From the NCBI RefSeq assembly GCF_000987765.1, contig NZ_LAHP01000002.1:186001-250000 (forward strand): DNA of 64,000 nucleotides, written 5' to 3'. Each line of letters begins with the position of its first letter. Position 1 is the first letter of the stretch. Positions 54,336-63,671 of the stretch are shown in pieces. A model generated the notes under the pieces. It was not told the origin of the DNA. It made no database searches and saw only the letters and a program-made list of their open reading frames with translations. The position numbers and the translations under genes are program-made. This stretch comes from Arsukibacterium sp. MJ3 (GTDB taxonomy: Bacteria; Pseudomonadota; Gammaproteobacteria; Enterobacterales; Alteromonadaceae).

Positions 54336-55409
54336 TTAACGAATTACAGGTTCTTTTACTTTAGCTGTTACTTTTGCTTCAATGCGCTGATTAGCGGCAT
54401 GTGCTGCTGAAGTATTGCCCTGAACACGTAAACGAGTCACGCCATAACCTACAGAAGTAATACGAGCTGATTGAACGCCTTCGCTGGTCAGAATGTCGGC
54501 AACTGATTTTGCACGACGCTCTGATAAACGCATATTGTAAGCTGGGTTACCAATATTAGAGGCGTGTCCTTCAATAACGACTTCTGATTCAGGGAAGCGC
54601 TTCATAAAGGCGGCTAATTGGATAACTTCAGTCTTCTGATCCGCAGACACTGCAGCAGAGTCAAAACCAAATTTTACTTCGATATCAACATCACCAACGC
54701 GTTGCATTTCTTCAGTGAATACCGTACAACCCTGAGCATCTACTTTGTGGTTTGCGGCGGTATTTGGGCAACGATCGGCATTATCAAGTACGCCATCGGC
54801 ATCGCTATCAGCAACTGGTGCTGGTTGAACCGGTGCTGGAGCTGGTGCTGGCATAGGCGCTGGTGCAGCAGCAGCACCAAACAAGTAAGTCACACCAAGT
54901 TTAATACCGGCATCGGCATAGCTTTCATCAATGCCTTGATAACGATTCATTTCACCAAATAAACCGAAATTCTGATTAATGAAGTGTTTGTAACCAACAC
55001 CAATATTAAAAGCTGAGGTGTCTTGAACTGCATCCATGCGCTTTAAACCACCAACCAGGTAAACTGCTGGCATATTGGACAAATGATACATGACATCAAT
55101 ACCTAAACGATTACCGCCGGCATCAGAGCCATTTAGTTTTGAACTCAGGTCTAACTTGGCAAACTCAGCACGAATAGCCCAAGTTTCTGTCAGGTAATAA
55201 CCAATTTCAACACCGTAACCGAAGTCTTTCTCCATAAAGTTCCAAGAAGCAGATTCAGTTTTATCAGTGTCAGGCAGGTAGTATTCACCAAATAAAGAAC
55301 CGAATACTCTGTTTTCAAGATTAGCTGCAGTTGTTGATTGAGCAAAAGCTTGAGCGCTGATAAAAGGCAGGGCAGCCAGTACAGCAAGTGTAGTAATTTT
55401 AAGTTTCAT
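54336..55409 (-). CDS. OmpA-family outer-membrane porin/peptidoglycan-binding protein
   Basis: This 357-residue protein has a signal peptide (TTLAVLAALPFISAQAFAQ), an eight-strand OmpA-type barrel (about residues 25-185), a Pro-Ala-rich hinge, a thrombospondin-type-3-like calcium segment (DSDADGVLDNADRCPN), and a C-terminal OmpA domain (VVIEGHASNIGNPAYNMRLS ... RRAKSV) that binds peptidoglycan. AAGGAG six bases before the ATG at 55409 fixes the start. This layout is the common OprF/OmpA form of marine gammaproteobacteria. Confidence 0.93.
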   Translation of the reverse strand: MKLKITTLAVLAALPFISAQAFAQSTTAANLENRVFGSLFGEYYLPDTDKTESASWNFMEKDFGYGVEIGYYLTETWAIRAEFAKLDLSSKLNGSDAGGNRLGIDVMYHLSNMPAVYLVGGLKRMDAVQDTSAFNIGVGYKHFINQNFGLFGEMNRYQGIDESYADAGIKLGVTYLFGAAAAPAPMPAPAPAPVQPAPVADSDADGVLDNADRCPNTAANHKVDAQGCTVFTEEMQRVGDVDIEVKFGFDSAAVSADQKTEVIQLAAFMKRFPESEVVIEGHASNIGNPAYNMRLSERRAKSVADILTSEGVQSARITSVGYGVTRLRVQGNTSAAHAANQRIEAKVTAKVKEPVIR

Positions 55410-55625
55410 CCATTTCTCCTTAGATTTATCCAACATTACAATAGTACAGATCTATTACGCTTGCCTATTGTCATGCAATCATTATTATAAAGCGCTTTGA
55501 TTAGAATTCGTTGTTAATTGCAACTATTTAGTAAAAACAGTACAAAGATAAATTATTTAGCAACCTAACGAGCTGCGTATAATAAGCCAGTTAACTGAAT
55601 GTGAGGTTAATAATTGTGAGGAAAA

Positions 55626-56282
55626 CTAAAACGGGCATTTTACAGAAAAAACAGTTTCTTTTCCAGTTACAGGATGAAACAGCGATAATGTTTCTGCATG
55701 TAACTGTAGCCGGTTAGCCGCCGCCAGGTTTATTGGGTCGGCATAAAACTTATCACCGAGGATAGCATGCCCCAATATTTGCATGTGCACCCGAAGTTGA
55801 TGTGAGCGACCGGTAACCGGAGTTAACGCCAACCTGCTGCTATTGTTTGCCCGGCTTAACACCTGATAGTGCGTTACAGATGCTTTACCGCGCTGGTAGC
55901 AAACCATTTGTTTAGGTCGGTTTGGCCAGTCACAAACAAGTGGCATATTTATGGTGCCGAAGTCGGCCGTGACCCAGCCAGCTACTCTGGCGATATAAAG
56001 TTTACTGGTTTGTCTTAACTGAAACTGGCGGTTAAGTTGACGCTGGGCGTCAGCATGTAAAGCCAGCACCATAACGCCCGAGGTCGACATATCAAGCCGG
56101 TGCACAATACGGGCGGTGGGGTATACCAATTTTACCCGGTACTCCAAGCTATCCCAGTGTTCTGCGGCTTTGCCGGGAACGGACAATAAACCACTGGGTT
56201 TATTCAATACCACGATATCATTATCCTGATAAATAATATCAAGGTAGGGTTGCAGGGGTGGTTGATAATGAAATGTATTCAT
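55626..56282 (-). CDS. rluA: RluA-type dual-specificity rRNA/tRNA pseudouridine synthase
   Basis: This 218-residue synthase has IVHRLDMSTSGVMV with the catalytic Asp, and GRSHQLRVHMQILGHAILGD. Its length and position right after rapA match RluA, which modifies 23S rRNA position 746 and tRNA position 32. It starts one base after the rapA stop on the same strand. Confidence 0.93.
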   Translation of the reverse strand: MNTFHYQPPLQPYLDIIYQDNDIVVLNKPSGLLSVPGKAAEHWDSLEYRVKLVYPTARIVHRLDMSTSGVMVLALHADAQRQLNRQFQLRQTSKLYIARVAGWVTADFGTINMPLVCDWPNRPKQMVCYQRGKASVTHYQVLSRANNSSRLALTPVTGRSHQLRVHMQILGHAILGDKFYADPINLAAANRLQLHAETLSLFHPVTGKETVFSVKCPF

Positions 56283-56283
56283 A

Positions 56284-59199
56284 TTAATCGTGACTAACCA
56301 CGATAACTCTTATTGCGTCCAGTTTTAGACGCGCTTTACCAATAAGGTCACTAAGTTGCTGCTGCTGATTGGCCAAAAAATCGATTTCCTGCTGTCGGAT
56401 TAGGGGATTAACTAGCTTAAGCGCCCGCAATCGTTGTTGTTCACTCTGTAATGCCTGTTGCATTTTCGTTAATGCAGTTTGGCGCAGTTGCGCCAGTTGC
56501 GCCAGCGCGACCGGCTCGCTATTAACCAGCAGAGGATGAATTAAACTTTGCAGAGCGTTAACCAACTTACTGGCAGTTTGCCGGCCTACCGGTTTTAACT
56601 GCCGGTTAAAATTGTCAAAGGGCACTTTAGCGGATAAATCTTTACCACTTTTATCCAGCAGTAAGCGGATTGGGGTGCTGGGTAAATAGCGACCCATTTG
56701 CAGTTCTGCCGGCGCACTCGCTTCAACAATATATATAAGTTCGATAAAATAATTGCCAGCGGGTAAGGCTTTATTAGGTAATAAGGCAACTGCGGTATTA
56801 CCGGTATTATCGTTTAATAATATATCCAGAGTGCCGGTAACCATGGGGTGATCCCAGCTTAAAAACTGAATATCCTCCTGTGCCAGTGCGGTCGCTCTGT
56901 CAAAGGTAACGGTAACACCATCATCTTCTAAGCCGGGGTAAGCACAGCGTAAGTGTTCAGCTGGGGTTAGCACTATACTGGTATCGGAGCGGTCTTCCTG
57001 ATTAACGCCCAATAAATCCCATGCCTGAAACATAAACATGGGTAGCTGAACATCAGTGTCCATTTTTGCGATTTTTTCAGCCAGTTTTTTTGCCCGCTGG
57101 CCGCCAGCAGAGTGCAGCTCCAGTAATTTATCCCTGCCTTGTTCCAGTTGTTGTTGTAGTTGCTGATGACGTTGTTTACTGTTGGCAATTAACTGCGCAA
57201 TTGCTTCTGCTTCAGGCTGTGGCTCGGCCAGTAATGCGATCAAAACCGGTGCTGCCTGCTCATACACAACCCGACCGGTCTGGCAGGTATGACTAAAAGC
57301 ATTTAAGCTTTGCTGATACCACTCGAATAACAGATGTTGAGCGCTATCTTTAAAATATGGGATATGGATTTGAATATCATGTTGTTGGCCAATCCGGTCC
57401 AGCCGGCCAATGCGCTGTTCCAGTAAATCAGGGTTAAGCGGCAGATCAAACAGCACTATATGTTGGGCAAACTGAAAGTTACGGCCTTCACTACCAATTT
57501 CTGAACACACTAGTATCTGAGCACTGTAATCTTGCTGGGCAAAATACGCTGCAGCCTTATCACGTTCAATAATAGACATGCCCTCATGAAATACCGCTGC
57601 CCGGATGCCTTCTTTTTGGCGCAGTGCTGCTTCCACCGCTAAAGCTGTTTCGGCTGCAGCACAAATTAGCAGAAACTTAGCCGGCTTGTGCTGTTTTAAT
57701 AAGGCGGTTAAATAGTCTATTCTCGGATCAAACTGCCACCATTGGCTGCCACTACCTTCAAACGACTGAAACACTTGCTCAGGAAATAAATTGGCCTGCA
57801 CCCGTGCCGCTAAGGGACTATTTTTATTCAGGCTATGCTGTACTTTCAGCGCATTTTGATACTGCTCTGGCAGCTCAAGCGCTACGGGTAGGGGTTGTCT
57901 TAATGGAAACCCTTTAATACTGGCGCGACTGTTGCGAAACAAAATGCGGCCGGTACCATGGCGGTCAAGTAATTTTTCCAGTAAGTGTTGCCTGGCCTGT
58001 TCAGCCTGTTCAGCCTGTTCAGTTGCTGGTTGGCATATTATTGCCAGCTCACTGTTAATGTCAGTCTCGCTGATTAGTGCACGAAGTTCAGCGATCAGCT
58101 GCTCAGATAACGTGGTGCTAGTCAGTAATTGTTTGGCCGTATTCGCTACCTGCTGGTACTGCTGTTCTTCATCAACAAACGCCTGGTAGTCATAAAACCT
58201 ATCGGGATCTAACAGGCGCAAGCGGGCAAAGTGACTCTGATGGCCTAACTGGTCTGGGGTGGCAGTGAGCAAAATAACTCCGGCAGTGTCCTGAGCCAGG
58301 CTTTCAATGCAGCGATATTCCTTACTAATATGTTCAGCTGACCAGGCTAAATGATGCGCTTCATCAACAACCAGTAAATCCCAGTCACTACTTTGTGCTT
58401 GTTCCAGCCACTGCTTGTTACTACTAATAAATTCCAAGCTGCATAGCACCAGCTGGGCGGTATCAAAGGGGTTACTAACGTCCAGTTGTGACTGCTGACA
58501 GCGTTCTTCATCAAATATCGAGAAGTGCAGATTAAAACGACGAAGCATTTCAACCAGCCACTGATGCTGCAATGATTCAGGCACTACAATCAATACCCGA
58601 CGGGCTAAACCACATATCAATTGTTGATGAATAATTAAACCCGCTTCAATCGTTTTCCCCAGACCGACTTCATCAGCTAGTAGCACCCTGGGCGCATGAC
58701 GGTTGGCCACTTCTTCGGCAATATACAGCTGATGCGGGATTAAGCTCATCCGTGCGCCTTGCAAGCCCCGTAATTCGCTTTTTTGCAGGCGGTACTGTTG
58801 CTGCCAAGCTTGATATCGCAGGGTAAAATGGTCGAACCGATCAATTTGGCCGGCAAATAGTCGGTCTTGTGGTTTATTAAAGCTGATAAAATGGTCCAGA
58901 AAAATTTCTTTTAATGCCACCTGCTCATCATTATCAAGACGATTACCCTGGTATATCAACGTGTGCTCTAAGGTGGTTATAGCCGTAACTTTTAGGCTAA
59001 AGCCTTCGGCACTTTTAATTTCATCACCCACATTAAACGCCACGCGGGTAAGTGGGGCCTCGGCTTGGGCATACTGACGTGTTTCACCAGCGGCAGGGAA
59101 CAATACTGTCAGCATCCGGCCCTCGATAGCGACTAAAGTACCTAAACCAAGGTCAGATTCTGTATCGCTGATCCAGCGTTGTCCCAAAGCAAAATTCAT
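56284..59199 (-). CDS. rapA: RNA polymerase-associated ATPase/recycling factor RapA
   Basis: This 971-residue Swi2/Snf2-family protein begins MNFALGQRWISDTESDLGLG, has Walker A VLLADEVGLGKTIEAGLI, DEAH box VVDEAHHL, and the helicase C motif IGRLDRIGQQHDIQIH. It binds RNA polymerase and helps it recycle. It is followed by rluA as in E. coli and is divergent from phoH. Confidence 0.96.
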   Translation of the reverse strand: MNFALGQRWISDTESDLGLGTLVAIEGRMLTVLFPAAGETRQYAQAEAPLTRVAFNVGDEIKSAEGFSLKVTAITTLEHTLIYQGNRLDNDEQVALKEIFLDHFISFNKPQDRLFAGQIDRFDHFTLRYQAWQQQYRLQKSELRGLQGARMSLIPHQLYIAEEVANRHAPRVLLADEVGLGKTIEAGLIIHQQLICGLARRVLIVVPESLQHQWLVEMLRRFNLHFSIFDEERCQQSQLDVSNPFDTAQLVLCSLEFISSNKQWLEQAQSSDWDLLVVDEAHHLAWSAEHISKEYRCIESLAQDTAGVILLTATPDQLGHQSHFARLRLLDPDRFYDYQAFVDEEQQYQQVANTAKQLLTSTTLSEQLIAELRALISETDINSELAIICQPATEQAEQAEQARQHLLEKLLDRHGTGRILFRNSRASIKGFPLRQPLPVALELPEQYQNALKVQHSLNKNSPLAARVQANLFPEQVFQSFEGSGSQWWQFDPRIDYLTALLKQHKPAKFLLICAAAETALAVEAALRQKEGIRAAVFHEGMSIIERDKAAAYFAQQDYSAQILVCSEIGSEGRNFQFAQHIVLFDLPLNPDLLEQRIGRLDRIGQQHDIQIHIPYFKDSAQHLLFEWYQQSLNAFSHTCQTGRVVYEQAAPVLIALLAEPQPEAEAIAQLIANSKQRHQQLQQQLEQGRDKLLELHSAGGQRAKKLAEKIAKMDTDVQLPMFMFQAWDLLGVNQEDRSDTSIVLTPAEHLRCAYPGLEDDGVTVTFDRATALAQEDIQFLSWDHPMVTGTLDILLNDNTGNTAVALLPNKALPAGNYFIELIYIVEASAPAELQMGRYLPSTPIRLLLDKSGKDLSAKVPFDNFNRQLKPVGRQTASKLVNALQSLIHPLLVNSEPVALAQLAQLRQTALTKMQQALQSEQQRLRALKLVNPLIRQQEIDFLANQQQQLSDLIGKARLKLDAIRVIVVSHD

Positions 59200-59455
59200 A
59201 TCACATTACCACCATAAAAACGGGGCGCCATGGTACTAGTAAATCAATAAAACTGCATCCAATCAGTTGGGTTTATTTTAACCTTGCCGATTGTCATGCT
59301 GTTGTCATTATAGAGTTGCAGAGTGTTTTAACTGCTGATTACAGATTTTATTTTAGAATCAAGCGCCAAATAGTTCAGGTGCACTATGCTTTACCAAGCA
59401 ACATTGAGCATCAATCGGCATCAGGTTAACGTTGTTATGTTTGAAGGAGCTGCAT

Positions 59456-60847
59456 ATGGCGCAAAAAAATAGCAAAGAAAAGAAAATCTATGTGTTAGAC
59501 ACCAATATTTTGCTGCACGAACCTTTTGCCTTTTTAAACTTTGAAGAACACGATGTGGTTATTCCGATGACCGTACTGGAAGAACTGGACCATATCAAAG
59601 ACCGCAATAAAGATGTTAGCCGGGATGCCAGAGTCGCTATCCGCGCGCTGGAAGATATATTGCGTGACGCTTCACCAGAGCAAATGCTGCAAGGGGTTGC
59701 GTTGCCTAGGCAACATGAACATTTAGGTGGTGGCAACTTATTTATTATTAATGATCATCATATAAAAGATGAAATTCCGGGTTTGCCTGGTGGTGAAAAC
59801 GACCATCTAATTATTAACACTGCGCTGTATCTGCAGCGTGAGAAAAGCCCAATCAATGTTATTCTGGTGACTAAAGATATCAATATGCGGTTAAAGGCCA
59901 AAGGCGCCGGTCTGAAAAAAGTGGAGGACTATCGTACCGATCAATTAATTGACGATGTGCGTTTTTTATATAAAGGTTACTATAAATTCAGTGGCGAATT
60001 TTGGAGTCAGGTTGGGGAGTGTCGTAGCGAAAATGAAGGCCGTGACACGGTACATTATGTTAGTAGTACATTACTGCCTAACGCCTATATTAATGAATAT
60101 TTAATTGATGAGGCAGAAAGCTTCGCCGGTCGGATACTGGCCATTACTGAACAGGAAATAAAAATTCTTGATTTTGGTTATGAGCGTTTAATGCATCGCC
60201 GTGCTTGGGGCATTCAGCCGAAGAATATTTATCAGGCGTTGGCAATGCAGGCATTACTTGATCCGCAAATGGATTTGGTGATCCTAACCGGCCCGGCCGG
60301 TTGTGGTAAAACCTTAATTGCGCTGGCTGCGGCGTTGGAGTTAGTCATAGAAAAAAGCCAATATGACAAAGTGATTGTGACGCGTAATACGCCAGAAATT
60401 GCGGAGTCAATTGGTTTTTTACCGGGTACTGAAGAGGAAAAAATGGCTCCTTGGTTAGCCGCTATTACAGATTCTTTAGAAGTATTACACAAAACGGACG
60501 AACACCCACATGCCAGCGTCAATTACATTATGGAGAAGGCGAATATTCAATTTAAGTCGGTAAATTTTATGCGTGGTCGGAGTATTCAGAATGCCATCGT
60601 GATCCTGGATGAATGCCAAAACTTAACGGCATCGCAATTAAAAACTATTATTACCCGCTGTGGTGAAGGTACAAAACTCATCTGTTCAGGCAATTTATCG
60701 CAAATTGACAGTAATTATCTCACCGCTGTTACCTCAGGATTAACCTATATTGTTGAACGCTTTAAAAGCTTTGAAGGCAGCACTACTATTAATCTTAATG
60801 GTGTTGTACGCAGTCGTTTGGCGGCGTTTGCTGAGGCTAATTTATGA
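59456..60847 (+). CDS. PIN-PhoH family ATPase (PhoH2/YlaK-like)
   Basis: A 463-residue protein with an N-terminal PIN domain (KIYVLDTNILLHEPFAF ... VILVTKDINMRLKAKG), acidic residues of the ribonuclease site included, and a C-terminal PhoH ATPase domain with Walker A LTGPAGCGKTLIALAA near residue 279 and Walker B VILDECQNLT. Such PhoH2-type fusions are thought to act as RNA helicase/ribonucleases. AAGGAG six bases before the ATG fixes the start at 59456. A 12-bp stem-loop follows the stop. Confidence 0.92.
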   Translation: MAQKNSKEKKIYVLDTNILLHEPFAFLNFEEHDVVIPMTVLEELDHIKDRNKDVSRDARVAIRALEDILRDASPEQMLQGVALPRQHEHLGGGNLFIINDHHIKDEIPGLPGGENDHLIINTALYLQREKSPINVILVTKDINMRLKAKGAGLKKVEDYRTDQLIDDVRFLYKGYYKFSGEFWSQVGECRSENEGRDTVHYVSSTLLPNAYINEYLIDEAESFAGRILAITEQEIKILDFGYERLMHRRAWGIQPKNIYQALAMQALLDPQMDLVILTGPAGCGKTLIALAAALELVIEKSQYDKVIVTRNTPEIAESIGFLPGTEEEKMAPWLAAITDSLEVLHKTDEHPHASVNYIMEKANIQFKSVNFMRGRSIQNAIVILDECQNLTASQLKTIITRCGEGTKLICSGNLSQIDSNYLTAVTSGLTYIVERFKSFEGSTTINLNGVVRSRLAAFAEANL

Positions 60848-60854
60848 ACACCAG

Positions 60855-60884
60855 CCGGCAACTGGCTAAAAAGCCAGTTGCCGG
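60855..60884 (+). terminator. Stem-loop after the PIN-PhoH gene
   Basis: A perfect 12-bp stem CCGGCAACTGGC / GCCAGTTGCCGG with a TAAAAA loop. There is only a short U-poor tail, so it may act as a terminator or as a 3' stabilising hairpin. Confidence 0.6.
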
Positions 60885-60952
60885 TGTTTGCTTATCAATG
60901 GAAATAGTTTAGGATTTGCGAAACGTAAATTAGCGCATTGCGAAGGAGTTAC

Positions 60953-62017
60953 ATGTCCAGCCCAGCTCAAAACATCTACAAAAGAAGCATTTATTTTTCA
61001 TTGTTGATAATAATGTTACTAAGTTTTAGTGCTGCAGTGATCCAGGTTATGTTGCAATTTAATAATAGCCAGAAGAACAGTCAACGTCATCTACAAATGT
61101 TTGCTCAGCAACTGGATGCCCAGGTTTTACCCATGCTGCAATTTGCCGAAGCTATAAAAAGTCGTGCCCAGTTTAGCACCCAGCTTTCAGCTGATAGTAA
61201 TCGTCAGATCCCACTGTTATCACTGACAACAACTGATGTGTTGTTGCATCACATTACGACTGATAATCAGCCTTTAAATTTTGAGTTACACATGCTGGCA
61301 CAGTTACAGCCTTATTTTGATATTGCACCAGCAAGTATTAATACCGTAAAGAATCTCTACTATATTTCAGCGCAGGGATTTGCGTATAACGGTCAGCAAA
61401 AATGGTCTGATTATGTACTTGAGCAGTTATTAGCATGGTTGCAGCGTTATGAACGCGTAGAAAATGGTTATGATCGCAATCCCGCATTTTATAAAGACTT
61501 TATTCTTGACCAGGCTGCAATGTCGGTACCGTTGTTTGTAAATGAACGCAAAATAGGTCGTTTTGTCTTGGCATTAGAATTAGCACCATTGCTTAGTAAT
61601 CTCGAAAAAAACAACCCAGAACATTACTTTTTGCTTTTGGATCAAGCGGGTGATGTGATTGCCAGCTCTAAATTTATAACTGGTGAGGCGCTTGAGCAAT
61701 ATCAGCTGCAAATACAACGGTTAGATGGGTTGCCATGGTCGCTGGCAATGATCGATAAAAGTGGCTCGATGTTTAGTGCTGGTCTTAGTCAGTTTTTAGT
61801 TTATTGGTTAAGTTATGCCACGATTTTATTCATACTGGTCTGGTTGCTGGCCCGGCGTTACAAACGAAAAATTGTTGGGCCATTGCAACGCTTGTCAGTA
61901 CATGTTGATCGGTTAGCCAGTGGTCAAAATGGGGTCGGACGGATCCCTGATGGCTGGCATGTTTTGTTTGATCGTATAAGCCAGCTTAAAACTGATCATA
62001 AGCAAAATACTGATTAG
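60953..62017 (+). CDS. Two-helix membrane sensor without output domain
   Basis: A 354-residue protein whose architecture is TM1 (about 12-36), a large periplasmic domain of about 235 residues, TM2 (about 275-295) and a short HAMP-like cytosolic stretch (RKIVGPLQRLSVHVDRLASG) that ends within about 30 residues. No kinase, cyclase or methyl-accepting domain follows. This resembles the periplasmic sensing half of a histidine kinase or GGDEF protein lacking its output. The start at 60953 has GAAGGAG upstream. A partner on the chromosome or a truncation could explain it; neither can be tested here. The family is not recognised. Confidence 0.65.
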   Translation: MSSPAQNIYKRSIYFSLLIIMLLSFSAAVIQVMLQFNNSQKNSQRHLQMFAQQLDAQVLPMLQFAEAIKSRAQFSTQLSADSNRQIPLLSLTTTDVLLHHITTDNQPLNFELHMLAQLQPYFDIAPASINTVKNLYYISAQGFAYNGQQKWSDYVLEQLLAWLQRYERVENGYDRNPAFYKDFILDQAAMSVPLFVNERKIGRFVLALELAPLLSNLEKNNPEHYFLLLDQAGDVIASSKFITGEALEQYQLQIQRLDGLPWSLAMIDKSGSMFSAGLSQFLVYWLSYATILFILVWLLARRYKRKIVGPLQRLSVHVDRLASGQNGVGRIPDGWHVLFDRISQLKTDHKQNTD

Positions 62018-62089
62018 CGACATACTGCCAGGATGGGCAGCGCTAAAACACCGTGGTAACAGCATGAGTAATACATAGCGTTTAACCAA

Positions 62090-62722
62090 TCAACGTGGCC
62101 CCTGTCGTCTTACCATTATTAAGCATAACCCCAGCAGGAACATCAAGCCAGTGCTGCCGGCTGACACTTCAACGCTGCTGCTGACCCTTATACTGTCGCG
62201 TTGATAATCTTCCAGAGTGAGGGCATCCAGTGCGCTAAGATCATAACCTGATGCTTCAGCCAGCAAATATCCACTATTGGCATCAAAAATCCTGATGGTT
62301 AGTAAATAAAAATTTGCGGGGTAGTGGTGTTGTAAATCGGTTTCAATAGCCAGCCAATCGTTGCTACTTTGCCGGAACAACTCAAATACCGAACTGGTGT
62401 AGTACAGTTGTTCGCTGCCATAATCGGGGGTTAAACTAAACTCGGCAAATACCTGCCGATAGGCATCATCGGTCTCGGCATCAAACTCCACATATAACTG
62501 GTGGAAGTAGCCATTGTTGTTATTGTCCCGCGCCAGGCTAATGTCAATACTGTGGAACCAAACATCAGACTGATAGCTCTGGTTTACTGCCGTGTTTTTC
62601 ATTTTGCTGGTTTGTATAACAGGGTGTTGCTGACTACGGTATTCAGTGCTTATGTTGTCAGCCCATGTTACCAAGGGTAGCAACAGCAGCATTATGCCAG
62701 ATAGTTTCAGTAAAGCTTTCAT
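62090..62722 (-). CDS. Choice-of-anchor H-like exported protein with GlyGly-CTERM-like tail
   Basis: A 210-residue exported protein: signal peptide (LSGIMLLLLPLVTWA), a body with DVWFHSIDISLARDNNNNG and YFHQLYVEFDAETDD, and a C-terminal tail SAGSTGLMFLLGLCLIM-VRRQ. That tail has the GlyGly-CTERM form (short Gly/Ser motif, hydrophobic helix, basic end) recognised by rhombosortases. The body resembles choice-of-anchor H family proteins, which keep a common core but vary the anchor. Function unknown. The PEP-CTERM gene at 1605 has a different sorting tail. Confidence 0.7.
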   Translation of the reverse strand: MKALLKLSGIMLLLLPLVTWADNISTEYRSQQHPVIQTSKMKNTAVNQSYQSDVWFHSIDISLARDNNNNGYFHQLYVEFDAETDDAYRQVFAEFSLTPDYGSEQLYYTSSVFELFRQSSNDWLAIETDLQHHYPANFYLLTIRIFDANSGYLLAEASGYDLSALDALTLEDYQRDSIRVSSSVEVSAGSTGLMFLLGLCLIMVRRQGPR

Positions 62723-62807
62723 AAGCGGTTCTCCTGTTTCTTTGATACTATTACAGCTTAAAGCGCTGAATTTAAGCTGAACTGCTGAGTAAAGGAATGG
62801 TAAAGGT

Positions 62808-63671
62808 ATGAAGTTGTCACGCCAGATAAAGGTTGACGCAGCGGGTCAGGCGATAACGATATTGACGGACGCAGTGCCGGAACTGGCAAAAGGCCGGCTG
62901 AAAGATGCCATGAATAAAGGTGCAGTACAGTTACTGGGCAAACCGATAAAAAGGTTACGTCGGGCACAACAGGCGTTAAAAGCCGGCCAGTTGCTCCAAC
63001 TACATTATGATGCGGATATTCTTAGCCGTAGTTGTGATCCTGCCACTTTGTTAAAAGATTACCGCGCATATAGTATTTGGTTTAAACCCGCCGGTATGTT
63101 GTCTCAAGGTAATGAGTGGGGCGATCATTTAAGTTTACTGCGCGTTGTCGAGCAACATTTTGACAGTGCCCGGCCGGTTTATTTGGTGCATCGTTTAGAT
63201 CGTGAAGCCAGCGGGTTAGTGCTGATTGCGCACAGCAAAACAGCTGCCGCAGGGTTCAGTAAGTTAATTGCAGAACGGCAACTGAGCAAAACCTATCTTG
63301 TTCAGGTTAAAGGTAAATTAACTGCTGAGCTGCTGGCAAGTGCTGAAATAACCACGCCACTGGATGGTAAAAGCTGTTTAACCCGATTTACCTTGCAGGC
63401 CTATGATGCAGCAACAGAGAGCAGTTGGTTAATCATTGATTTAGTTAGTGGCAGAAAGCATCAAATTAGGCGGCATTTTGCCGCTGTTGGCCATCCGGTA
63501 ATGGGTGACCCCCGTTATGGCGAGGCAAATAAAAACCAAAGCGGTCTGGCGTTGCAAGCTTGTAGCCTGGCGTTTAGCTGCCCGGTACAGCGCCATCATC
63601 GCGAGGTAACTTTGGACGCAAACTTGTTATTGAGCCATGTCAGTAAAGTCAGCAACCAACGCTCTGGCTAA
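62808..63671 (+). CDS. RluA-family RNA pseudouridine synthase
   Basis: A 287-residue pseudouridine synthase with a short N-terminal S4-like region (LKDAMNKGAVQLLGKPIKR) and the catalytic motif YLVHRLDREASGLVL, followed by LVSGRKHQIRRHFAAVGHPV. It is distinct from the rluA at 55626. The target RNA cannot be assigned from the sequence; candidates are RluC/RluD/TruC-like. Its 3' end overlaps the gene at 63627 tail-to-tail by 45 bases. Confidence 0.85.
   Translation: MKLSRQIKVDAAGQAITILTDAVPELAKGRLKDAMNKGAVQLLGKPIKRLRRAQQALKAGQLLQLHYDADILSRSCDPATLLKDYRAYSIWFKPAGMLSQGNEWGDHLSLLRVVEQHFDSARPVYLVHRLDREASGLVLIAHSKTAAAGFSKLIAERQLSKTYLVQVKGKLTAELLASAEITTPLDGKSCLTRFTLQAYDAATESSWLIIDLVSGRKHQIRRHFAAVGHPVMGDPRYGEANKNQSGLALQACSLAFSCPVQRHHREVTLDANLLLSHVSKVSNQRSG

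Noticed and set aside
54801-54870. Tandem repeat array in the OmpA-like gene
   Set aside because: It is the codon repeat for the Pro-Ala hinge of the protein, a normal feature of OmpA/OprF relatives.
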